From assembly GCA_903950295.1 (NCBI GenBank), contig CAJBAP010000131.1:1-11177 (forward strand): a DNA stretch of 11,177 nucleotides, written 5' to 3'. Made by a program: the position numbers and the translations under genes. Under the pieces are notes generated by a model. That model ran no database searches. It saw only the letters and a list, made by a program, of their open reading frames with translations, and had not been told where the DNA came from. Positions 1 to 7,208 of the stretch are shown here, in pieces; position 1 is the stretch's first letter; every line of letters begins with the position of its first letter. The DNA is from an uncultured Rhodocyclaceae bacterium. Lineage in GTDB: Bacteria; Pseudomonadota; Gammaproteobacteria; Burkholderiales; Rhodocyclaceae.

Positions 1-621
1 CTGATCAAACTGATCAGCGACCATGGCTGGCATCAGGTGCTGGTGGTCACGCGCACCAAACACGGTGCCGACGCCCTTGCCGACCGGCTCGACAAGGCCG
101 GTATCGTGGCGGCGGCATTGCACGGCAACAAGAGCCAGAACCAGCGCCAGCGGGCGCTGGAAGACTTCAAGAAGCTCAAGCTGCATGTGCTGGTTGCCAC
201 CGATATTGCCGCCCGTGGCATCGACATCGACGAACTGCCCCACGTGGTGAACTACGAACTGCCCAATATTCCCGAAGACTACGTGCATCGCATCGGCCGT
301 ACCGGTCGCGCCGGTTCCTCGGGCGAGGCGGTGTCGCTGGTGTGCGTGGATGAGCACAAGCTGCTGAAGGACATTGAGAAAATCCTGAAGCGCGATATCG
401 AAAAGCGCATCGTGCCCGGCTTCGAACCTGATCCGCGCATCAAGGCGGAACCGATCCAGAAGCCCCGCACCGGGCGCAGTGCCCAAGCGCCGCGCGGTGC
501 AGCTTCCGCCAAACCCGGAAGTCGCCAGCCGTCTGGTCGGGGTGGCAAACCGGCAGGCGCCGGCGACGGCCAGCGCCGTCCTGCTGCGCCCGGGCATCAT
601 TCCGGATCGCGGCATCGCTAG
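1..621 (+). CDS. rhlE: ATP-dependent RNA helicase RhlE, 3' part only (DEAD-box)
   Basis: This is the C-terminal 206 codons of a DEAD-box RNA helicase; the frame is open from base 1, so the start and the first RecA domain lie outside the window. The visible part is the second RecA domain. It has a motif IV region with [11 protein letters not shown] (fragment residues 13-23), HGNKSQ (41-46), motif [15 protein letters not shown] (63-76) and motif [14 protein letters not shown] (94-105). The stretch [20 protein letters not shown] and the later PGFEPDP and IKAEPIQ are what I know from RhlE rather than from SrmB, DbpA or CsdA. A basic, Gly/Pro/Ala-rich tail of about 60 residues follows, as usual for RhlE, and probably helps RNA binding. 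RhlE proteins remodel RNA in ribosome maturation and RNA decay in the cytoplasm. A small glutaredoxin-like gene starts 20 bases after the stop and may be co-transcribed. Confidence 0.93.
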   Translation: MIKLISDHGWHQVLVVTRTKHGADALADRLDKAGIVAAALHGNKSQNQRQRALEDFKKLKLHVLVATDIAARGIDIDELPHVVNYELPNIPEDYVHRIGRTGRAGSSGEAVSLVCVDEHKLLKDIEKILKRDIEKRIVPGFEPDPRIKAEPIQKPRTGRSAQAPRGAASAKPGSRQPSGRGGKPAGAGDGQRRPAAPGHHSGSRHR

Positions 622-641
622 GGTGCAGGGGAGGTTCGACC

Positions 642-1037
642 ATGAAAACTGTTTTCCGCATGTTCTTCAAAACCCTGCGGGTCATCCTCGGCCCCTTCAT
701 GCTGCTCTGGGAATGGCTCACCCGGCCGCATGGCCTGGTACGCACGCCGGTCGCGCAGACGGAGGTGGATCGCGCTTGCCGCCAGCTCGTGCTGTACCAG
801 TTCCAGACCTGTCCGTTCTGCATCAAGGTGCGGCAGGAAATGCGCCGCTTGTCGCTCGCTGTAGAGCGCCGCGACGCCCAGGGTGAGGGCCCGCATCGTG
901 ACGAACTGGTCGCCGGTGGCGGACGCGCCATGGTGCCCTGCCTGCGGATCACGGATCCCGCCGGCAATCATGAGTGGCTCTATGAATCCGGAAAAATCAT
1001 CGACTACCTGCGTGGGCGCTTTGCCGATTTGCGGTAA
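642..1037 (+). CDS. Glutaredoxin-like protein with N-terminal membrane-like segment
   Basis: A 131-residue protein with a thioredoxin fold of the glutaredoxin / GST N-terminal type. The redox motif CPFC is at residues 57-60 after a beta strand (LVLYQFQT), and the cis-proline loop MVPCL has Pro at 99. The end, [16 protein letters not shown], is the usual glutathione-binding helix of this family. Residues 5-26 ([22 protein letters not shown]) are hydrophobic with basic residues and may anchor the protein at the inner membrane with the redox domain in the cytoplasm; this is inferred. Expected role: glutathione-dependent thiol-disulfide exchange, substrate unknown. A strong ribosome binding site (GGGGAGG) lies 8 bases before the ATG, which supports the start. 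It follows rhlE by 20 bases and precedes purC by 53 bases, so it could share a transcript with either. Confidence 0.85.
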   Translation: MKTVFRMFFKTLRVILGPFMLLWEWLTRPHGLVRTPVAQTEVDRACRQLVLYQFQTCPFCIKVRQEMRRLSLAVERRDAQGEGPHRDELVAGGGRAMVPCLRITDPAGNHEWLYESGKIIDYLRGRFADLR

Positions 1038-1090
1038 AGTTCCGCTGCCGTGGCACCGCTGCGGCCAACCCCCACGTAAGCGGTAAGCAA

Positions 1091-1978
1091 ATGATCATGA
1101 CGACTGCCCTGTTCGATTCCACCATTACCAGCCTGCCGCTGCTCGGTCGCGGCAAAGTGCGCGACAACTACGCCGTCGGCGCAGACAAGATGCTGATCGT
1201 CACCACCGATCGCCTCTCCGCCTTCGACGTCATCCTGCCAGACCCGATTCCGGGCAAGGGCGAAGTGCTCACCGCCGTCGCCGATTTCTGGTTCAAGAAG
1301 CTCGGGCACATCATCCCCAACCAGATCACCGGCATCGACCCCGAAACGGTGGTTGCACCGAACGAGCGCGAACAGGTGCGGGGCCGTGCCATCGTCGTCA
1401 AGCGGCTCAAACCCCTGCCCATCGAGGCGGTGGTGCGCGGCTACCTGATTGGCTCGGGCTGGAAGGATTACCAGGCGACCGGCAAGGTGTGCGGCATTGG
1501 CCTGCCCGCCGGATTGCAGATGGCCCAACAACTGCCGGAGCCGCTGTTCACGCCATCGACCAAGGCCGAGCTTGGCACCCACGACGAGAACATCGACTAT
1601 GCCACGGTCGAGAAGACCATTGGTCCGGCCCTCGCCGCGCAGGTACGCGACGCGGCGCTGAGCCTCTACAGCGAGGCAGCTGCTTATGCCCGCACGCGCG
1701 GCATCATCATCGCCGACACCAAATTCGAGTTCGGTCTGGATTCTGCCGGCTTGCTCTACCTGATTGACGAAGTGCTAACGCCCGATTCCTCGCGTTTCTG
1801 GCCGGCCGACACGTACAAGGTAGGTACCAGCCCTGCCAGTTTCGACAAGCAGTTCGTGCGTGACTATCTCGAAACCCTGGACTGGAACAAGCAGGCGCCG
1901 GGCCCGAAACTGCCGGCCGAGATTCTGGCAAAAACCACTGCCAAGTATCGCGAAGCGCTGACCCGCCTCACCGGCTGA
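1091..1978 (+). CDS. purC: Phosphoribosylaminoimidazole-succinocarboxamide synthase (SAICAR synthetase)
   Basis: This 295-residue enzyme joins aspartate to CAIR with ATP to make SAICAR in de novo purine synthesis, in the cytoplasm. Family signatures read in order: the glycine-rich nucleotide loop GRGKVRDNY (19-27), [20 protein letters not shown] (38-57), [27 protein letters not shown] (from 156), [11 protein letters not shown], and [13 protein letters not shown] (226-238). The length fits the longer bacterial/yeast-like PurC form rather than the roughly 240-residue Bacillus type. Two start codons in the same frame are possible, 1091 and 1097; neither has a strong Shine-Dalgarno sequence, so the exact N terminus is uncertain by two residues. 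An inverted repeat (ACCGCT at 1055-1060, AGCGGT at 1079-1084) sits just ahead of the start, with no known role. No truncation or frameshift is seen. Confidence 0.97.
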   Translation: MIMTTALFDSTITSLPLLGRGKVRDNYAVGADKMLIVTTDRLSAFDVILPDPIPGKGEVLTAVADFWFKKLGHIIPNQITGIDPETVVAPNEREQVRGRAIVVKRLKPLPIEAVVRGYLIGSGWKDYQATGKVCGIGLPAGLQMAQQLPEPLFTPSTKAELGTHDENIDYATVEKTIGPALAAQVRDAALSLYSEAAAYARTRGIIIADTKFEFGLDSAGLLYLIDEVLTPDSSRFWPADTYKVGTSPASFDKQFVRDYLETLDWNKQAPGPKLPAEILAKTTAKYREALTRLTG

Positions 1979-2041
1979 GCGTCGCCGTTCCCATGCGGGC
2001 AGCGGATCGGCAGCATGCCGTCCCGCCAGCACCGACTTTTT

Positions 2042-2065
2042 GCGGACGATTGAAGCATCGTCCGC
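2042..2065 (+). promoter_or_regulatory. Perfect 9-bp hairpin in the opdA leader
   Basis: GCGGACGAT (2042-2050) and ATCGTCCGC (2057-2065) are exact inverted repeats around the 6-base loop TGAAGC. The hairpin lies between purC and opdA, 19 bases before the opdA ATG. It has no T-run after it on either strand, so it does not look like a standard intrinsic terminator. It could be a leader structure, an RNA processing or stabilising hairpin, or a protein-binding site. Confidence 0.5.
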
Positions 2066-2084
2066 TGTCCCCATTTACGAACAC

Positions 2085-4148
2085 ATGAACCCACTCCTCG
2101 ATTTCACCGGTCTGCCCCGTTTCGACGTCATCGAACCCGATCACGTCGCGCCCGCCATCCACCAGCTTCTCGGTGAAAACCGCGCCCTGCTGGTGCGACT
2201 GGAGCAGCCCGATACACCTGCGACCTGGGATGAATTTGTTCAGCCCATGACCGATGCCGGTGAGCGTCTCGGGCGTGCCTGGGGCATCGTCGGTCACATT
2301 CACTCGGTGAATGACGTGCCGGCCTGGCGCGAGGCCTACAACGGGATGCTGCCGGAGGTGAGCCGGTTCTACGCGGAACTCGGCCAGAATCTGGCGCTCT
2401 TCGAGAAGTACAAGGCGCTGCGGCAAAGCCCGGCATTTGCATCGCTTTCACCGACGCGCCAGCGCATCATCGACAACGACATCCGTGATTTTCGCCTTGC
2501 GGGTGCCGAACTGCCGCCCGAGCAGAAGCCGCGTTTTCAGGAAATCCAGGAAGAACTCTCCGCCTTGGCGGCGAAGTTTTCGGAGAACATTCTTGATGCG
2601 ACCAACGCGCACGCCGAATGGATTCTTGATTTGAAAGGGATAGCTGGTCTGCCTGCGGACGCGCAAGCTGCTGCCCGTGCTGCCGCCGAGAAAGATGACA
2701 AGCCGGGCTGGAAATTCACCCTGCACGCGCCATCCTATTTGCCGGTGATGCAATACGCCGACGACCGCGATTTGCGCGCACGCCTGTATCGCGCCTACGC
2801 CACGCGTGCCGCCGAGTTCGGCAAGCCCGAATGGAACAATGGCCCGCTGATCGACCGCATTCTCTCCTTGTGCGATGAAGAGGCGCGGATGCTGGGCTTC
2901 AACAACTACGCCGAGGTGTCGCTGACGCCGAAGATGGCCGATTCACCCGCGCAGGTCGCCGCCTTTCTGCGCGAAATGGCCGCCAAGGCACGCCCCTTCG
3001 CCGAGCGCGATCTGGCTGAACTGCGCGCATTCGCTCGCACCGAATTGGGCCTGGAAACGCTGGAAAGCTGGGATCTGGCCTGGGCTTCGGAGAAGCTCAA
3101 GCAGGCGCGTTACGCTTTCTCGGACGACGAGGTGAAACAATATTTTCCCGAACCGAAAGTGCTGGCCGGTTTGTTTCGTGTCATCGAGACGCTGTTCGGC
3201 GTCTCGCTCGAACCCGACAGCGCCCCGGCCTGGCACCCTGATGTGCGTTTTTACCGCATCCTGCGTGACGGCAAGTTGATCGGCCAGTTCTACCTCGACC
3301 TCTATGCGCGTGAAACCAAGCGTGGTGGCGCCTGGATGGACGAAGCGATTGCGCGCCGTTGCCGTCCCGCCAGCGCCGACTTTTCTGACGGCATCCAAAC
3401 GCCAGTGGCTTACCTCAACTGCAACTTCCCTGCGCCGGTGGGTAACAAACCGGCCACCTTCAGCCACTACGACGTCAATACCCTGTTCCACGAAACCGGC
3501 CACGGCCTGCATCACCTGCTGACCGAGATCGAGGAACTCGCCGTCGCCGGCATTCACGGCGTGGAATGGGATGCCGTCGAACTGCCTTCGCAGTTCATGG
3601 AAAACTTCTGCTGGGAATGGGATGTGCTCACCGACATGACCGCACATGCCGAGTCCGGTGCGCCACTTCCGCGCGAGTTGTTCGACAAGATGATTGCAGC
3701 GAAGAATTTCCAGAGTGGCCTGCAGACATTGCGCCAGGTCGAGTTCGCTCTCTTCGATCTGCGGGTGCACAGTGAATTCAAGCCGGGCGGCAAGCAATCG
3801 TTCATGGATTTACTGGCCGAGGTACGACGCGAGGTGGCGGTCATTACGCCGCCGGAGTGGCAGCGCTTCCCGCAAAGCTTTTCGCACATTTTTGGTGGCG
3901 GCTATGCGGCGGGTTACTACAGCTACAAGTGGGCGGAGGTTTTGTCGGCCGATGCCTATGCCGCCTTCGAGGAGGCGGTTCCACACGCCGGTACGGTACT
4001 CGACCCGGCCACCGGCAAGCGCTTCTGGCAGGAGATTCTTGCGGTCGGTGGCTCCCGCCCGGCGCTGGCATCGTTCAAGGCCTTTCGTGGCCGCGACCCG
4101 AGCCCGGATGCGCTGTTGCGCCATAACGGCATGGTCGCAACCGCGTAA
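2085..4148 (+). CDS. prlC: Oligopeptidase A, M3 family zinc metallopeptidase
   Basis: A 687-residue cytoplasmic peptidase, close to the usual length of OpdA/PrlC (about 680). It degrades short peptides, including cleaved signal peptides. The zinc site is complete: HETGH at residues 469-473 supplies two histidines and the catalytic glutamate, and Glu499 in VELPSQF is the expected third ligand 26 residues on. The C-terminal stretch FSHIFGGGYAAGYYSYKWAEVL (His601, Tyr607 and neighbours) is the conserved substrate and transition-state region of M3 enzymes. I chose the ATG at 2085 because MNPLLDFTGLPRFDVI matches the family N terminus. An upstream TTG at 2040 would add 15 residues that would be encoded through the leader hairpin. 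No good Shine-Dalgarno precedes 2085. The gene follows purC by 106 bases and converges on the PilZ gene. Confidence 0.95.
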   Translation: MNPLLDFTGLPRFDVIEPDHVAPAIHQLLGENRALLVRLEQPDTPATWDEFVQPMTDAGERLGRAWGIVGHIHSVNDVPAWREAYNGMLPEVSRFYAELGQNLALFEKYKALRQSPAFASLSPTRQRIIDNDIRDFRLAGAELPPEQKPRFQEIQEELSALAAKFSENILDATNAHAEWILDLKGIAGLPADAQAAARAAAEKDDKPGWKFTLHAPSYLPVMQYADDRDLRARLYRAYATRAAEFGKPEWNNGPLIDRILSLCDEEARMLGFNNYAEVSLTPKMADSPAQVAAFLREMAAKARPFAERDLAELRAFARTELGLETLESWDLAWASEKLKQARYAFSDDEVKQYFPEPKVLAGLFRVIETLFGVSLEPDSAPAWHPDVRFYRILRDGKLIGQFYLDLYARETKRGGAWMDEAIARRCRPASADFSDGIQTPVAYLNCNFPAPVGNKPATFSHYDVNTLFHETGHGLHHLLTEIEELAVAGIHGVEWDAVELPSQFMENFCWEWDVLTDMTAHAESGAPLPRELFDKMIAAKNFQSGLQTLRQVEFALFDLRVHSEFKPGGKQSFMDLLAEVRREVAVITPPEWQRFPQSFSHIFGGGYAAGYYSYKWAEVLSADAYAAFEEAVPHAGTVLDPATGKRFWQEILAVGGSRPALASFKAFRGRDPSPDALLRHNGMVATA

Positions 4149-4161
4149 CCAACCGTAACCA

Positions 4162-4191
4162 GAAGCCTGGCTGGAGCTAGTCTCCGGCTTC
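4162..4191. terminator. Possible bidirectional hairpin between convergent opdA and PilZ genes
   Basis: GAAGCC (4162-4167) pairs with GGCTTC (4186-4191), and inside it GGAG (4173-4176) pairs with CTCC (4182-4185), with a 5-base bulge on the left. It lies 14 bases after the opdA stop and spans the PilZ stop codon. There is no T-run, so termination is only suggested by the position between convergent genes. Confidence 0.3.
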
Positions 4192-4551
4192 GCTCAACAG
4201 GGCGGACAGTTCGCGGTCGAGCAGGTTCGGATCGCCCGAGTTCAATTCGACGAGGCGACGCAGGTGCGTCACGCTGTCGAGGTCGATGTTTTCGCAATGC
4301 AGGCCGACGCGCCGCCCGGCCACATGGGTGATGGTCGCGCTCATGCTGATGGTTGTGCCGGTCGCCAGATTGAGGCGCAACTGGCAGCGGTCGCCGCTCT
4401 TGCCGGTCCAGGCATCGGGTACCTTGATCAGTGCGCCGCGGAGCGAAATGTCATACAGTTCGGCCTCGGTGACCTGCCCGTGCAGCACCAGCTGAACCGT
4501 GGAGTGAAAGTGCGCACGCCAGAACTGGCGTCGATTTTGTTGTTGGGTCAT
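4177..4551 (-). CDS. PilZ-domain protein (probable c-di-GMP receptor)
   Basis: A 124-residue single-domain PilZ protein. The c-di-GMP binding signature is visible: RQFWR at residues 8-12 (the RxxxR motif, preceded by another Arg) and DISLRG at 34-39 (the D/NxSxxG motif). The beta-barrel core continues through the region GALIKVP, the stretch CQLRLNLATG and GRRVGLHCENID. A C-terminal helix follows (DLDSVTHLRRLVELN). Such proteins bind cyclic di-GMP in the cytoplasm and pass the signal to motility, polysaccharide or adhesion targets; the target here is unknown. I use the ATG at 4551 because AAGGA lies 9 bases ahead of it; a TTG seven codons earlier is less likely. It is divergent from the disrupted gene that starts at 4628. 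Confidence 0.9.
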   Translation of the reverse strand: MTQQQNRRQFWRAHFHSTVQLVLHGQVTEAELYDISLRGALIKVPDAWTGKSGDRCQLRLNLATGTTISMSATITHVAGRRVGLHCENIDLDSVTHLRRLVELNSGDPNLLDRELSALLSEAGD

Positions 4552-4593
4552 GGATGCGCTTCCTTGGGGCAATGTTGGGACAACGGGCTTTGC

Positions 4594-4602
4594 GTATCAT
4601 AC
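4594..4602. promoter_or_regulatory. Symmetric -10 element for divergent transcription
   Basis: TATCATA reads as a -10 (TATCAT, 4595-4600) on the plus strand toward the disrupted gene at 4628. It also reads as TATGAT (4601-4596) on the minus strand toward the PilZ gene. Neither direction has a good -35 at the right spacing. The assignment rests on the hexamers and on the position midway between two divergent start codons. Confidence 0.4.
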
Positions 4603-4627
4603 CCGTCCTCACCGCAGGAACTCACGC

Positions 4628-4729
4628 ATGAAGATTGCCACCTGTTATCTCCACTGGCTTTTCCTGGCATTTCAAAACCTCCATGGGGTCAGTAAAAAGC
4701 CAGCAATAGCAACGGTTTCAGGTCAATGA
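4628..4729 (+). pseudogene. xth: 5' remnant of a gene, probably exonuclease III (xth), cut by the element
   Basis: An ATG at 4628 has AGGA 9 bases ahead and opens a 33-codon frame beginning MKIAT. The first 17 bases, ATGAAGATTGCCACCTG (4628-4644), equal the usual start of XthA-type exonuclease III (MKIATWNVNSL in many proteobacteria), up to the second base of the Trp codon. After that the frame reads CYLHWLFLAFQNLHG and stops without any nuclease motif. From memory, xth often lies beside the M3 peptidase gene in Betaproteobacteria, which fits the position. The integrase gene starts 186 bases after this break, which is where an attachment site is expected. The match is only five and two-thirds codons, so the identity is likely rather than proven; a short unrelated peptide gene is the alternative. 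Confidence 0.5.
4654..4703. repeat. 9-bp inverted repeat near the left junction
   Basis: CTGGCTTTT (4654-4662) and AAAAGCCAG (4695-4703) are exact inverted copies separated by 32 bases. They lie between the break in the xth-like frame and the integrase gene, so they may be integrase core or arm sites, or the base of a stem-loop. Confidence 0.4.
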
Positions 4730-4736
4730 ACATTTC

Positions 4737-4765
4737 TTGACGTTTCCCGGTATTGCCGGCAGAAT
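4737..4765 (+). promoter_or_regulatory. Probable integrase promoter
   Basis: TTGACG (4737-4742) matches five of six -35 bases. After a 17-base spacer, CAGAAT (4760-4765) matches four of six -10 bases. Transcription would start near 4772, inside the TGACCCACC repeats and about 58 bases before the integrase ATG. Confidence 0.5.
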
Positions 4766-4801
4766 GACCCACCAGTGACCCACCGAATGATTTAGTGGGT
4801 C
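4765..4801. repeat. Tandem TGACCCACC repeats plus inverted copy upstream of integrase
   Basis: TGACCCACC occurs at 4765-4773 and again at 4776-4784, spaced 11 bases start to start, about one helical turn. GTGGGTC (4795-4801) is the inverted copy of the shared core GACCCAC. The set covers the predicted start of integrase transcription. It may be an operator for autoregulation or integrase/excisionase arm-type sites. Confidence 0.5.
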
Positions 4802-4829
4802 TCCTGAAGCGGAATTTTTGGGGTGGATC

Positions 4830-6029
4830 ATGCTCAATGACGCCAAAATCAAGGCAGCCAAGGCAACCGGCAAGCGGTATGAGCTTGTTGATGGCGCTGG
4901 CCTTTACCTCGAAGTCACGGCAACCGGGGCCAAGATATGGCGCTACCGTTATCGCCTCATGGGTCAGCGCGAGAAGGTCAAGATCGGCGCTTACCCTGCC
5001 GTTCCCCTGACGGAAGCAAGAGCACGACGCGCTGAATTGGAAGCGATGGTAGTGCGAGGCAAGTCTCCGGTCAGGGAGATGGCGCGCGAGAAGCAGTTAG
5101 CTGGTCAGGCTGGCACGGTGGAGGAACTGGTCGTGCTGTATCAGGCCGACCTGGCAAAGCGCACAAAGGACGGCGGAGACAACATGGCCTGGCACTTTAC
5201 GGCCTACATAACGCCCAAGATCGGACGCTACCCGCTGGCGGATATCACCCCCACCGACATTCTGAGCTTCCTCGACGGCATCAAGAAGGAAGCGCCAGCA
5301 TCCGCCGTGGCAATTCACGGCACTACCAGGCGGATGTTCGACTTCGCCATCGGCCGGCAATTGATGATCTCCAATCCTGCCGCGGCGATTCCGCTGCGCG
5401 TGATCGGTGAAAAGAAGGCCAGGACTCGGGCGCTATCCACGACAGAAATAGGTACGTTGCTGCGCGGCCTTGATGGTGCGCGCGGCGAGCCGGCTACGCT
5501 CCTGACGTTTCCCCTGTTGCTGCTCACGATGGTTCGCCGTGAAGAACTACTCGGGGCAACTTGGGGAGAATTCGACATTGACGAGGCGCTTTGGACGATC
5601 CCCGGCGAGCGCACCAAGAACGGCAAAGCGCACGTGGTCCCGTTGTCGCCTCAGGTCGTGGCAATCCTGATGGAACTGAAAAGAATCTATGGCGGGATTG
5701 GGCTCATCCTGCCTGGTCGGGCGCCCGGCAAGGGCTTGTCCACTGGTACTTTGCACGAATCCATGACCAGGAATGGAAACTTCGGCATTGAGCGCTTCAC
5801 GCCTCACGACTTCCGCCGCACTGCCTCAACCATCCTGCACGAACAAGGTTGGAACACGGACGTGATTGAGAAGGCGCTGAACCACACCATGAAGGGCGTG
5901 CGAGGTGTCTACAACAAAGCCGAATACCTGCCCCAGCGCCGGGAGATGCTGCAAGCCTGGGCGGACTACCTCGACGCGCTCAAGACGGGTGCCAAGGTAG
6001 TACCGATCGGCAGCGGCAAAGCAGCATGA
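4830..6029 (+). CDS. Tyrosine recombinase / site-specific integrase, P4-like (DUF4102 N terminus)
   Basis: A 399-residue integrase that would insert and excise the element. Residues 1-85 are the arm-binding DUF4102-type domain (MLNDAKIKAAK, YELVDGAGLYLEVTATGAKIW). A SAM-like core-binding domain follows at about 95-185, and the catalytic domain runs from about 200 to 385. All catalytic residues are visible: Arg236 (TMVRREELLG), Lys263, His326 and Arg329 (HDFRRTAST), His352 (LNHTMKGVRG) and the nucleophile Tyr361 (VYNKAEY). The ATG at 4830 follows GGGGTGG and gives the normal family N terminus; the TTG at 4818 is unlikely. The enzyme looks intact and has the usual length of about 400. It lies next to the left junction and reads into the element. 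Relatives mostly use tRNA gene ends, but none is seen here. Confidence 0.95.
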   Translation: MLNDAKIKAAKATGKRYELVDGAGLYLEVTATGAKIWRYRYRLMGQREKVKIGAYPAVPLTEARARRAELEAMVVRGKSPVREMAREKQLAGQAGTVEELVVLYQADLAKRTKDGGDNMAWHFTAYITPKIGRYPLADITPTDILSFLDGIKKEAPASAVAIHGTTRRMFDFAIGRQLMISNPAAAIPLRVIGEKKARTRALSTTEIGTLLRGLDGARGEPATLLTFPLLLLTMVRREELLGATWGEFDIDEALWTIPGERTKNGKAHVVPLSPQVVAILMELKRIYGGIGLILPGRAPGKGLSTGTLHESMTRNGNFGIERFTPHDFRRTASTILHEQGWNTDVIEKALNHTMKGVRGVYNKAEYLPQRREMLQAWADYLDALKTGAKVVPIGSGKAA

Positions 6030-6102
6030 ACCCCATTCGTCACCCATTCATCCCACGACAGATGACCGCGAGGTTGGAACAATGACTCAAACCGCCGCCT
6101 GA
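6026..6102 (+). other. Two chained micro-ORFs after the integrase
   Basis: An ATG at 6026 overlaps the integrase stop (ATGA) and opens a 19-codon frame (MNPIRHPFIPRQMTARLEQ) ending at 6085. A second ATG at 6082 again overlaps that stop and opens a 6-codon frame (MTQTAA) ending at 6102, inside the first downstream hairpin. Neither has a clear ribosome binding site, so they could be translation-coupled leader peptides or chance. Confidence 0.2.
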
Positions 6103-6145
6103 CGGTCTCAGGCAAGCGGGAAACCCTGGTGCTCTACCACCAGGG
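6097..6145 (+). promoter_or_regulatory. Two tandem hairpins between integrase and the following operon
   Basis: GCCTGA (6097-6102) pairs with TCAGGC (6108-6113) across 5 bases. CCCTGGTG (6124-6131) pairs exactly with CACCAGGG (6138-6145) across CTCTAC. No T-run follows, so they are more likely an RNA stability, processing or leader structure than an intrinsic terminator. They lie 38 bases or more before the next start codon. Confidence 0.45.
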
Positions 6146-6183
6146 CAACCCTAACCACGAAGCACCTAGACAGGAGATGCACC

Positions 6184-6453
6184 ATGGCTACCAGCGAGAA
6201 TACCAGCACCAGCAAAGTTGAGATCAACCAAAAGATGGCCGCCTTTTGGCTAAATGAATTGTCAGATCAGAATGAAAAGCTCACCGCGCTGTCAGCGGCC
6301 GGACGGGCATGGATCGAGAGCCACAGCGAGGGCAATCGCGATCAGACAGCAATGCACCTATTCAGCGTGATAAACGATATGACCTCGGATGTAACGGTCT
6401 TGAATCAGCTTGAAGATGCGATCCAAGCCGCAGCGAAAGGCGGTGCAGCATGA
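6184..6453 (+). CDS. Hypothetical small helical protein, first gene of post-integrase operon
   Basis: An 89-residue acidic protein that I do not recognise. It begins with a polar Ser/Thr-rich stretch (ATSENTSTSK). The rest looks mainly alpha-helical: KMAAFWLNELSDQNEKL, HLFSVINDMTSDVTVL, LEDAIQAAAKG. No signal peptide, membrane segment or metal motif is seen. AGGAG lies 8 bases before the ATG, which supports the start. Its stop overlaps the start of the next gene by four bases (ATGA), so the two are almost certainly translated together. Small helical proteins of this kind are common in phages and mobile elements, where they may be structural, regulatory or partner proteins; nothing here decides which. 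Confidence 0.7.
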   Translation: MATSENTSTSKVEINQKMAAFWLNELSDQNEKLTALSAAGRAWIESHSEGNRDQTAMHLFSVINDMTSDVTVLNQLEDAIQAAAKGGAA

Positions 6454-7208
6454 GTGCGACCGCTGCGAAGATAGGCGGTATCCTCAGCGAGCCACGGTTT
6501 GTTTACAAACTTCTCCGTTGGGGTGATTTGATCTATGGCACGCCGGAGCAGCTTCGGCGCATCGGGATTGGTCTAGACATTCACTTTCCAGGGCATGACG
6601 ACGGTCGCTGGAGGCGGATATGTGTCGATCCGCGCGGCTTCAAAGTCGACCTACACTTCAACAGCGTAGATGGAGGCGGCATTTTCGTTGCCTCAATCAC
6701 ATTTCCCGGCCGCCAGTTCGATGTTGGCGCGGTGGCAAAGCAGTTCGCTCCGGGTGTTGAGTTGCGCGAAGAAACCCATGGTGACGTTTACACAGGAACG
6801 GCCGATGCACTTGTCGCAGCCGGCATTGTTCCAGCAGGTCACTTCCCAGGCTGGCCTGGCATGCTGAAAACCACAGTTAATATCAAGCCAGACGGATCAA
6901 TGGAGCGCTTCTGTAAGATGGCCAGAGCCCCTGGAGGGAGGTACATCCAGCAGATATCTAAAGGACAGCGGCCGACGTACAGGGTCGCTGTCGGTGTATC
7001 CAGTGAAATCGAGGAAGCACGCGAGGAGGGCGCTCAACGGCTACGGGGCGAATGGGAACTGAGAATGGACGCTCTGCCAAGACCAGCGCCGCTGATCGAT
7101 CTGCCCGGCTTTCGCGCCACGCCTAAGATCAAGATGACGCCGAAGTACCGCACCGAGGGCAACGTCATCACTCTGGCACCGCGTAGCGAATGGATGGCGC
7201 AGGCATGA
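6450..7208 (+). CDS. Hypothetical protein, second gene of post-integrase operon
   Basis: A 252-residue soluble protein that I do not recognise. The N-terminal half is rich in aromatic residues and predicted beta strands (RRICVDPRGFKVDLHF, GGGIFVASITFPGRQF). It has a Gly/Asp-containing stretch FPGHDDGRWRR. The middle has VAAGIVPAGHFPGWPG, and the C-terminal third has a charged helix (SSEIEEAREEGAQRLRGEWELR) and a Pro-rich stretch (DALPRPAPLIDLPGF). No signal peptide or membrane segment is seen, and I find no nuclease, protease, kinase or DNA-binding motif that I could defend. It starts on the ATGA overlap with the 89-residue gene and ends on an ATGA overlap with a 54-residue gene. The strict coupling suggests that the three products act together or in fixed ratio. 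Confidence 0.75.
   Translation: MSATAAKIGGILSEPRFVYKLLRWGDLIYGTPEQLRRIGIGLDIHFPGHDDGRWRRICVDPRGFKVDLHFNSVDGGGIFVASITFPGRQFDVGAVAKQFAPGVELREETHGDVYTGTADALVAAGIVPAGHFPGWPGMLKTTVNIKPDGSMERFCKMARAPGGRYIQQISKGQRPTYRVAVGVSSEIEEAREEGAQRLRGEWELRMDALPRPAPLIDLPGFRATPKIKMTPKYRTEGNVITLAPRSEWMAQA

Noticed and set aside
440..967. Minus-strand frames over the rhlE end and the glutaredoxin gene
   Set aside because: The plus-strand frames carry the CPFC motif and the helicase tail; the minus frames are low-complexity antisense readings.
1004..1582. Minus-strand frame of 192 codons over purC
   Set aside because: It is antisense to clear PurC motifs and has no domain of its own.
2040..2084. TTG start for opdA 15 codons upstream
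   Set aside because: The added residues would be encoded through the leader hairpin and do not resemble the family N terminus, which begins well at 2085.
2943..3797. Long minus-strand open frame of 284 codons
   Set aside because: It lies wholly inside opdA, whose protein has the full zinc site and family length; the minus frame has no recognisable domain and comes from codon bias in GC-rich DNA.
4264..4695. Plus-strand frame of 143 codons opposite the PilZ gene
   Set aside because: The PilZ frame has RxxxR and DxSxxG motifs and a ribosome binding site; the plus frame has neither.
4560..4760. tRNA gene end as integrase target
   Set aside because: I looked for a T-arm and acceptor stem near the left junction and found none; the protein-gene start at 4628 explains the site better.
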